From assembly GCA_947178455.1 (NCBI GenBank), contig CAMWYI010000046.1:1-11545 (forward strand): a DNA stretch of 11,545 nucleotides. The letters are read 5' to 3'. The notes beneath the pieces are model-generated. The model had not been told where the DNA came from and searched no databases. It saw only the letters and a program-made list of their open reading frames with translations. Below are positions 6,318 to 11,545 of this stretch, piece by piece. The position numbers and the translations under genes are program-made. Numbering within the stretch: the stretch's first letter is position 1; the number at the start of each line of letters is the position of its first letter. The DNA comes from an uncultured Alistipes sp. GTDB taxonomy: Bacteria; Bacteroidota; Bacteroidia; Bacteroidales; Rikenellaceae.

Positions 6318-8303
6318 TTATTTATTATAGGCTTCCAATCCCTCCCGCAGAAATTCAATAAATCCCTCGACACTCAAATCATAGCCGCGCGGCGGAGCGA
6401 GCAGCCGGCCGTCGCGCCCTTGCAGGATGTAGCAAGGCTGGGCGTTGATGCCGTACTGCGTGCGGGCATAGTAGGAGTTGATTTTGCCGAGACTTTTCAG
6501 CACTTTGCCCGTGTCGGTCGTTACCCATTCGCTCTTGGGCAGCACCTTTTTGTCGTCGGAGTAGAGCGCCACGATGACGTAATCGTTGCGCAGGATTTCG
6601 AGCACCTCCGGCGCCAACCACACGCGGGCCTCCATTTCGCGGCAATTCACGCATCCGTGCCCCGTGAAGTCGATGAACAACGGTTTTCCCACTTCGGCAG
6701 CATAGGCTTCGCCCTCCGCCAAGTCGAAAAATCCCTCCAATCCGTGCGGTAGGTGGAGAAAATCGCTGTATTTCGGACGGTCGGCGGCACTCCGTTCGAC
6801 AGCGGCCGGAGCTGCGGCGGCACCTTGTCCGACGACGAAGTCCTGCGTCGCGAGCGGCGGCAGGTAGCCCGAAAGCCCTTTGAGCGGCGCACCCCACATG
6901 CCCGGAATCAGGTAGACCACGAACGAGAATACGGCAATGGCCAATGCCAGCCGCGTGACACTGACATACGGCACGTCGCTGTCGTGAGCGAACTTCAATT
7001 TACCCAGCAAATAGAGGCCGAGCAACGCGAACACCACAATCCAAATGGCCAGATAGACTTCGCGGTCGAGCAGCCCCCAATGGTAGGTCTGGTCAGCTAC
7101 GGAGAGGAATTTGAAGCCCAAAGCCACCTCGACGAAACCGATGACGACCTTCACCGAATTGAGCCAGCCTCCGCTTTTGGGCAGTTTTTTGAGCACTTCG
7201 GGGAAGAACGCGAACAGCGTGAACGGCAAGGCGAAAGCGAGCGAGAAAGCGAGCATCGTCAGAATGGGCGTCCAAAACTCACCGGCGGTCGATTTGATGA
7301 GCACCGACCCGACGATAGGCCCCGTACACGAGAACGACACCAGCACCAGCGTCAAAGCCAAGAAGAAGATGCCGCCCAATCCTTTGGTGTCGGCTTTCGA
7401 GTCGCTCTTGTTGACCAGCCACGAGGGCATCGTAATCTCGAACGCCCCGAAGAACGACGCGGCGAAAAGCATGAAGACGACGAAGAATACCACGTTGGGC
7501 AGCCAGTGGGTCGCCAGCCAGTTGAAGATGTCGGCCGTGACGGCGTCGCCCCCCAACAGACGGGTCGCCAAAATGATGACAGCGATAGGCACCGTATAGA
7601 GCGCCACGATGAACAGACCGTACAGCGCCGCCCGCATCCGTCCGCGTGCCGCGCCGCCCTCGCCTTTGAGGAAATAGGAGACCGTCATCGGAATCATCGG
7701 GAAGACGCACGGGGTCAGCATGGCGGCGAAACCCCACAGGATAGCCTCGATGATGAACGCCCACAACGACCCGCCGCCCTGCTCATCGGGCGTCGGTTCG
7801 ACAGTTGCTTTGCCGGAGCCGCTTTCGACGTTACCGGCCGCCGCGCCCTTGCGCCCGATCGGCACGGTCAGCACCGTATCTTCGGGCGGCATGCAGGTGT
7901 TGTCGTTGCAAATCATCCATTCGACTTCGGCGCGGACTTCGGCTTCGGGAACGGACAAAATTACCTGCTGCGCGAACCGTGCGCGGCCCGAAAAAGTGCC
8001 GATTTCCATGCCGAACATCGCGTCGTAATGACGCTGCGGCGCGGATAACTGCTGCACACTGCCGATGTACCGCACCCCGTCGGCGGGCAAAAACCGGATA
8101 GCGGTAGCGTTGGGCCCGCCTGCCTCGTAAGGCCCCATATCGTAGAGGTGATACGAAGCCGGAACGGCGGCTTCGAGCACGATGCGGCAGGTGTCGCCGC
8201 CGAGCGGCTCGACGGAGGTGCTCCACGCGACCTGCTGTGCGGAAAGGCCGCCCAACGGCCATATCGCCACGAGCGCGAGCAAAAAACGGATTATTCGGCT
8301 CAT
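6318..8303 (-). CDS. dsbD: DsbD-type thiol:disulfide interchange protein (cytochrome c biogenesis transmembrane + thioredoxin)
   Basis: This 661-residue inner-membrane protein moves reducing equivalents from cytoplasmic thioredoxin to the periplasm. An N-terminal signal peptide (1-22, ending GLSA) is followed by an alpha-like domain (about 25-150) with a Cys132/Cys137 pair (CNDNTC, then MPP). The hydrophobic core (about 180-470, around eight membrane helices) holds the paired membrane cysteines Cys199 (LTPCVFPMIP) and Cys326 (SFSCTGPIVG). After an Ala-rich linker (about 490-510) comes a C-terminal thioredoxin-like domain (about 520-661) with Cys551-Val-Asn-Cys554 and the conserved proline region AQPCYIL. 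All three redox pairs are present, so it should be fully functional. It is a single gene, convergent with nrdG and divergent from the glycosyltransferase. In this phylum such proteins support periplasmic disulfide reduction. The specific client here is unknown. Confidence 0.93.
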   Translation of the reverse strand: MSRIIRFLLALVAIWPLGGLSAQQVAWSTSVEPLGGDTCRIVLEAAVPASYHLYDMGPYEAGGPNATAIRFLPADGVRYIGSVQQLSAPQRHYDAMFGMEIGTFSGRARFAQQVILSVPEAEVRAEVEWMICNDNTCMPPEDTVLTVPIGRKGAAAGNVESGSGKATVEPTPDEQGGGSLWAFIIEAILWGFAAMLTPCVFPMIPMTVSYFLKGEGGAARGRMRAALYGLFIVALYTVPIAVIILATRLLGGDAVTADIFNWLATHWLPNVVFFVVFMLFAASFFGAFEITMPSWLVNKSDSKADTKGLGGIFFLALTLVLVSFSCTGPIVGSVLIKSTAGEFWTPILTMLAFSLAFALPFTLFAFFPEVLKKLPKSGGWLNSVKVVIGFVEVALGFKFLSVADQTYHWGLLDREVYLAIWIVVFALLGLYLLGKLKFAHDSDVPYVSVTRLALAIAVFSFVVYLIPGMWGAPLKGLSGYLPPLATQDFVVGQGAAAAPAAVERSAADRPKYSDFLHLPHGLEGFFDLAEGEAYAAEVGKPLFIDFTGHGCVNCREMEARVWLAPEVLEILRNDYVIVALYSDDKKVLPKSEWVTTDTGKVLKSLGKINSYYARTQYGINAQPCYILQGRDGRLLAPPRGYDLSVEGFIEFLREGLEAYNK

Positions 8304-8333
8304 AATACGGAATTTTCGATGGATTATACGGCG

Positions 8334-8341
8334 TAAAGATA
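8334..8341 (-). promoter_or_regulatory. Possible -7 element of the dsbD promoter
   Basis: Minus-strand TATCTTTA differs from TAnnTTTG by one base and lies 30 bases upstream of the dsbD ATG, the same spacing as for the Nudix and ferredoxin genes. No -33 match is evident. The 71-base divergent gap must also hold the glycosyltransferase promoter, for which I see only a weak TACATTCG at 8363-8370. Confidence 0.35.
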
Positions 8342-8374
8342 GGAGTTTTTCGCGGATTTTCGTACATTCGCACG

Positions 8375-9277
8375 ATGTTTCGCATCTCGCTCATCATCAC
8401 TACCTACAATCGTGCCGCGCAACTCGTCGCAGCGCTCGAATCGGTCGTCCGGCAAGATTTGCCCGCCGCCGAATGGGAGTGTGTCGTGGTGAACAACCGC
8501 TCGACCGACGACACAGCGCAACGGTTCACCGTTTTTGCAGCCGAGCACCCCGAATGTCATTTGCGCATGGTCGACGAACTGCAGCAGGGGCTCTCGCATG
8601 CCCGCAATCGGGGCATCGCCGAAGCACAGGCGCCGCTGGTGGCATTCATCGACGACGACGAACGCATCGAACCCCAATTCCTGCGGGCCTATATCGCCCT
8701 GTTCGACGGGAACCCAACGGCGCAAGCGGCCGGAGGACGCATCGTGGCCGAATACCCCGACGGCCGACCGGCATGGCTCTCGAAATACACCGAAATCCCT
8801 ATCGCCAACACGATGGATTTCGGGCCGGAGATACGGCCGTTTCCGGCCGGACGCATTCCGGGTGGCGGGAACATGGCCGTTCGGCGCGCGGTATTCGAGG
8901 TGTGCGGCACGTTCGACCCGCAACTCGGCCGCAACGGCAAGACACTCTCGGGCGGAGAAGAGACCGATTTGTTCGCACGCATACGCAAACGGCACTACAC
9001 GCTTTGGTACGTGCCCGCAGCGGTGATGCACCACATCATCCCTGCCGAAAAACTCACCGAAAGCTACTTTCGCAAGCTGTGCCGCAACATCGGCATCGGC
9101 CAGCGCATGCGGGCGAGTCGTCGCAACCGGCTGTTGCGCGCCTACGTTGCCGAACTCCTGAAATGGGGCGCGACGCTATTGCTTTGCTGCACGATGCGGC
9201 CCGTACAAGCCCGCTGGCTGCTACGCATGCGGCGAGAAATCAGCGGCGGACTGTTCTCGGCGGCGGAAAGACCGTAA
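8375..9277 (+). CDS. Glycosyltransferase family 2 protein
   Basis: This 300-residue protein has a GT-A fold glycosyltransferase domain. The N-terminal nucleotide-binding strand ISLIITTYNRAAQL (4-17) is followed by VVVNNRSTDDT (37-47), GLSHARNRGI (72-81), the metal/nucleotide-sugar DDD motif in FIDDDERIEP (91-100), an acceptor loop GGGNMAVRR (163-171) and the acidic GGEETDLFAR (193-202) with the likely catalytic base. It would transfer a sugar from a nucleotide donor to a surface glycan or lipid acceptor, but the sugar cannot be predicted. The C-terminal part (about 225-300) is basic, with one short hydrophobic stretch (LLKWGATLLLCC, 261-272) that could contact the membrane. It stands alone rather than in a polysaccharide cluster and ends before a strong terminator. 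Confidence 0.9.
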   Translation: MFRISLIITTYNRAAQLVAALESVVRQDLPAAEWECVVVNNRSTDDTAQRFTVFAAEHPECHLRMVDELQQGLSHARNRGIAEAQAPLVAFIDDDERIEPQFLRAYIALFDGNPTAQAAGGRIVAEYPDGRPAWLSKYTEIPIANTMDFGPEIRPFPAGRIPGGGNMAVRRAVFEVCGTFDPQLGRNGKTLSGGEETDLFARIRKRHYTLWYVPAAVMHHIIPAEKLTESYFRKLCRNIGIGQRMRASRRNRLLRAYVAELLKWGATLLLCCTMRPVQARWLLRMRREISGGLFSAAERP

Positions 9278-9298
9278 TACGGATTCCGACCGATGAAA

Positions 9299-9329
9299 AA
9301 GCCCGCAGGTCTTCTCCTCCTGCGGGCTT
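9299..9329. terminator. Bidirectional intrinsic terminator
   Basis: AAGCCCGCAGG (9299-9309) pairs perfectly with CCTGCGGGCTT (9319-9329), an 11-bp GC-rich stem with a 9-base loop. The + strand continues CGTTTTTT and the minus strand TTTCATCGG. It lies between the convergent glycosyltransferase and outer-membrane protein genes and should serve both. Confidence 0.9.
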
Positions 9330-9351
9330 CGTTTTTTGCTAAACGCAATCA

Positions 9352-9822
9352 CTAAAACTTGTAACCGACACCGATCGTAACGACGAGCGGATTTTTGTGA
9401 TATTCGGCGGTCTGAATCATCCACTTGAAACCGGCCGATACGTCCCAATGCTTTCCGAGCGAGAAATCGGTGCCCGCACCGACGTTGACGCCGAACGACC
9501 AGCCGCCGATGTCGTTGGCACTCACGCCGACCGCCGGATAAACCGACCACACGCGGGCCACGCGAATCAACCGATACTGAAGGTCGACGTTGGCATCGAT
9601 CGAACACCCCTGTTCGCAGAGCGCCGTGATAGCCGGCTCGACCCGCCACCTGTTCGTCAGGCTATAACGGCCGAAAGCCCCGATGCCGAAAATGGCACCC
9701 TCCGCACCCGTATGGGTGTAGATGCCCATGCGCGGGCCGACGGCCCAATCGCCCTGTTCCTGTGCCGATGCGGCACCTATCGCGAAACATGCGATGATTG
9801 CAGCTAAAAGAATTTTTTTCAT
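9352..9822 (-). CDS. Small outer-membrane beta-barrel-like protein
   Basis: This 156-residue protein has a clear Sec signal peptide (MKKILLAAIIACFAIGAASA, cleavage after residue 20). The rest alternates short amphipathic strands (WAVGPRMGIYTH, GIGAFGRYSLTNRWRVEPAI, VDLQYRLI, YPAVGVSAN, WSFGVNVGAGTDFSL, WDVSAGFKWMIQ, VVTIGVGYKF) and ends in an aromatic residue, TIGVGYKF. This pattern is typical of small (about eight-stranded) OmpA/OmpX-like barrels in Bacteroidota. No peptidoglycan-binding domain follows. Two cysteines close together (Cys69 and Cys73, CEQGC) sit between strands, which is unusual for a barrel and may form a small disulfide loop. I chose the ATG at 9820-9822 because it begins a perfect signal peptide. 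The 49 extra upstream codons cover the promoter. The function is unknown. Confidence 0.8.
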   Translation of the reverse strand: MKKILLAAIIACFAIGAASAQEQGDWAVGPRMGIYTHTGAEGAIFGIGAFGRYSLTNRWRVEPAITALCEQGCSIDANVDLQYRLIRVARVWSVYPAVGVSANDIGGWSFGVNVGAGTDFSLGKHWDVSAGFKWMIQTAEYHKNPLVVTIGVGYKF

Positions 9823-9876
9823 GTTTTCGTTATTTTGGTTGAACTGAATTTTCTGTGTCGCACGCTTTGCACCGAC

Positions 9877-9907
9877 CAAATATAGCGATAATATCCACCA
9901 GCGCAAA
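9877..9907 (-). promoter_or_regulatory. Strong Bacteroidota promoter for the outer-membrane protein gene
   Basis: On the minus strand TTTG (9907-9904), a 19-base spacer and TATATTTG (9884-9877) exactly match the Bacteroidota TTTG-N19-TAnnTTTG consensus. The predicted leader is about 50 bases and A-rich near the start codon (AACCAAAATAACGAAAAC), typical of well-translated genes in this phylum. Confidence 0.85.
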
Positions 9908-9941
9908 GAAAAATCAACGAACCGGACTTTTTTCACGACGA

Positions 9942-9981
9942 AAAGCGGAACCTGCGACTTTCGTGCCACAGGTTCCGCTTT
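9942..9981 (-). terminator. Intrinsic terminator after ppdK
   Basis: A 13-bp stem (AAAGCGGAACCTG at 9942-9954 with CAGGTTCCGCTTT at 9969-9981, 14-base loop) lies 31 bases beyond the ppdK stop. It is followed on the minus strand by TCGTCG, and the stem's own 3' end supplies TTT, so the U-run is short. It insulates ppdK from the outer-membrane protein promoter. Confidence 0.7.
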
Positions 9982-10012
9982 CGTGCGACAATCCGGACGT
10001 TGCCGGACAAAA

Positions 10013-11545
10013 TTATTTCTGGTTCAACGCGGCGTGAGCGGCGGCCAGACGTGCGATAGGCACGCGGAACGGCGAGCAGCTCACGTAGTTGAGACCCGCA
10101 TAGTGGCAGAACTCGACCGACGAAGGTTCGCCGCCGTGCTCGCCGCAGATACCGCATTTGAGGTTCATGCGCGTGCCGCGACCTTTGAGCACCGCCTCGC
10201 GAATCAGCTGGCCCACGCCGTTGCGGTCGAGAATCTGGAACGGGTCGTTCTTTAGGATACCCTTGTCGAGGTAGATGGGCAGGAACTTGGCGATGTCGTC
10301 GCGCGAGAAGCCGAACGTCATCTGCGTCAAGTCGTTGGTACCGAACGAGAAGAACTCGGCGACCTCGGCGATTTGGTTGGCCGTGACAGCCGCACGCGGC
10401 ACCTCGATCATCGTGCCGACCATGTAGTCGATTTTGTCGTTGCGCTCGGTGAAGACCTGCTCGGCCGTAGCGTCGATAATCTTCTTCTGATAGCGCAGCT
10501 CCTTGTGGTTGCCGACCAGCGGCACCATGATTTCGACGTGCACGGGCTTGCCCGCAGCTTTGACGTTCATGGCCGCCTCGATGATAGCACGCGCCTGCAT
10601 CTCGGTGATTTCGGGATAGGTGTTGCCCAAACGACAGCCGCGATGACCCAACATCGGGTTGAACTCGGCCAGCGATTCGACTTTGGCGATGATTTTCTCG
10701 ACCGGCACGTTCATCTCTTTGGCCATTTCGCGCTGGCCCTTTTCGTCGTGCGGCACGAACTCGTGCAGGGGCGGGTCGAGCAGACGCACCGTCACGGGAT
10801 ACCCGTTCATGGCCTTGAACAGCCCCTCGAAGTCTCCGCGCTGAATGGGCAGCAGCTTGCTCAACGCGACGCGGCGACCGGCCTCGTCATCGGCCAAAAT
10901 CATCTCACGGATAGCCTTGATGCGGTCGCCCTCGAAGAACATATGCTCCGTGCGGCACAATCCGATACCTTCGGCACCGAACTCGAACGCCTGCTTGGCA
11001 TCTTTGGGCGTATCGGCATTGGCACGGACTTTCAGCACGGCGTATTTGCCGGCCAGCTCCATGACTTTGGCGAAATCGCCGCTCAAATCGGCCGCTTTCG
11101 TCGCCACCTCGCCGAGGTACACCTCGCCGGTCGAACCGTTGAGCGAAATCCAGTCGCCCTCCTTGACCGTCACGCCGCCCACCTTAATCGTGCGGGCCTT
11201 GTAGTCGATTTCCAGTTCACCGGCACCCGACACGCAGCATTTGCCCATACCGCGAGCGACGACGGCCGCGTGGGAGGTCATACCGCCGCGCGCGGTCAGA
11301 ATACCGGCAGCGTCGAGCATGCCCTTCAAGTCTTCGGGCGAGGTCTCGATACGCACCAGCACGGCTTTCTGCCCCGTAGCGGCGAACGTCTTTTCGGCAT
11401 CTTCGGCGAAGAAGACGACGGGCCCCGTAGCGGCACCCGGCGAAGCGGGCAGACCCTTCGTAATGACCTTTGCCGAAGCAATGGCTTTCTTGTCGAACAC
11501 GGGGTGCAGCAACTCGTCGAGCTTCGCCGGCTCGCAACGCAGCAC
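10013..11545 (-). CDS. ppdK: Pyruvate, phosphate dikinase, C-terminal 510 codons (N-terminus off window)
   Basis: The enzyme interconverts pyruvate, ATP and phosphate with phosphoenolpyruvate, AMP and pyrophosphate, and in anaerobes often runs glycolytically. The window holds the central phosphohistidine domain and the complete PEP/pyruvate barrel. Numbering within the fragment, His92 in GGMTSHAAVVARG is the phosphorylated histidine. The barrel shows GCRLGNTYPEI, SFGTNDLTQMTFGFSRDD and the active-site cysteine Cys467 in CGICGEHGGEPSSVEFC. The spacing of about 375 residues between His and Cys fits PPDK. Phosphoenolpyruvate synthase is less likely, given the GEHGGEPSSVEFC ending. Family members are about 870-910 residues, so the ATP-grasp N-terminal domain, roughly 40% of the protein, lies beyond base 11545. 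The frame is open to the edge and no start is visible. A hairpin terminator follows. Confidence 0.95.
   Translation of the reverse strand: MLRCEPAKLDELLHPVFDKKAIASAKVITKGLPASPGAATGPVVFFAEDAEKTFAATGQKAVLVRIETSPEDLKGMLDAAGILTARGGMTSHAAVVARGMGKCCVSGAGELEIDYKARTIKVGGVTVKEGDWISLNGSTGEVYLGEVATKAADLSGDFAKVMELAGKYAVLKVRANADTPKDAKQAFEFGAEGIGLCRTEHMFFEGDRIKAIREMILADDEAGRRVALSKLLPIQRGDFEGLFKAMNGYPVTVRLLDPPLHEFVPHDEKGQREMAKEMNVPVEKIIAKVESLAEFNPMLGHRGCRLGNTYPEITEMQARAIIEAAMNVKAAGKPVHVEIMVPLVGNHKELRYQKKIIDATAEQVFTERNDKIDYMVGTMIEVPRAAVTANQIAEVAEFFSFGTNDLTQMTFGFSRDDIAKFLPIYLDKGILKNDPFQILDRNGVGQLIREAVLKGRGTRMNLKCGICGEHGGEPSSVEFCHYAGLNYVSCSPFRVPIARLAAAHAALNQK

Noticed and set aside
6753..8048. 431-codon open frame on the + strand across dsbD
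   Set aside because: It has low-complexity R/E/Q/H-rich composition typical of antisense to membrane helices, and DsbD on the minus strand has all expected motifs.
9823..9969. Upstream extension of the outer-membrane protein (MARKSQVPLF start)
   Set aside because: It covers the exact TTTG-N19-TATATTTG promoter, and a complete signal peptide begins at the downstream ATG.
9992..10007. Small inverted repeat TCCGG/CCGGA just after the ppdK stop
   Set aside because: Five pairs with no T-run make it weak. The 13-bp hairpin at 9942-9981 is the far better terminator.

Overview
The window looks like a chromosomal segment from a GC-rich gut Bacteroidota, most likely a Rikenellaceae/Alistipes-type organism. 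I base this on four things. Several genes are preceded by the Bacteroidota promoter signature (TTG or TTTG, about 19 bases, then TAnnTTTG). Clear Shine-Dalgarno sequences are absent. The protein families are typical of the group (S9 lipoprotein-like peptidase, DsbD with a fused thioredoxin domain, pyruvate phosphate dikinase, class III ribonucleotide reductase). The coding DNA is strongly GC-biased, which also explains the many long antisense open frames. The genus is an inference. I see no phage, transposon, CRISPR or tRNA.

Layout. Bases 1-116 hold the 3' end of a probable SRPBCC-family gene (+). A Nudix hydrolase (178-780, -) is divergent from an S9-family serine peptidase (834-2990, +). 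That peptidase runs tail to tail, with a 3-base gap, into a small 2[4Fe-4S] ferredoxin (2994-3200, -). The 518 bases from 3201 to 3718 carry no gene but are dense with signals: the ferredoxin promoter, a hairpin, a 32-base palindrome embedded in a well-formed Bacteroidota promoter, a complete cobalamin riboswitch (about 3353-3538) and a 180-base leader. These feed nrdD (3719-5812) and nrdG (5812-6279), the anaerobic oxygen-sensitive ribonucleotide reductase and its radical-SAM activase, which overlap by one base.

A bidirectional terminator separates nrdG from a convergent DsbD-type thiol:disulfide interchange protein (6318-8303, -). This is divergent from a family 2 glycosyltransferase (8375-9277, +). 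Another bidirectional terminator separates that gene from a small outer-membrane beta-barrel-like protein (9352-9822, -), which has a textbook Bacteroidota promoter. The window closes with the C-terminal 510 codons of pyruvate phosphate dikinase (10013-11545, -), cut by the window edge.

The most informative part is 3201-6279. A B12-sensing leader controls a B12-independent ribonucleotide reductase. This fits the known logic in which cobalamin represses the B12-independent isozyme when a B12-dependent (class II) enzyme is also present. The promoter palindrome suggests a second, DNA-level control on the same operon, and a ferredoxin gene is transcribed away from it. I did not find a clearly unprecedented system. 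The palindrome overlapping the riboswitch promoter is the best candidate for something not yet described.
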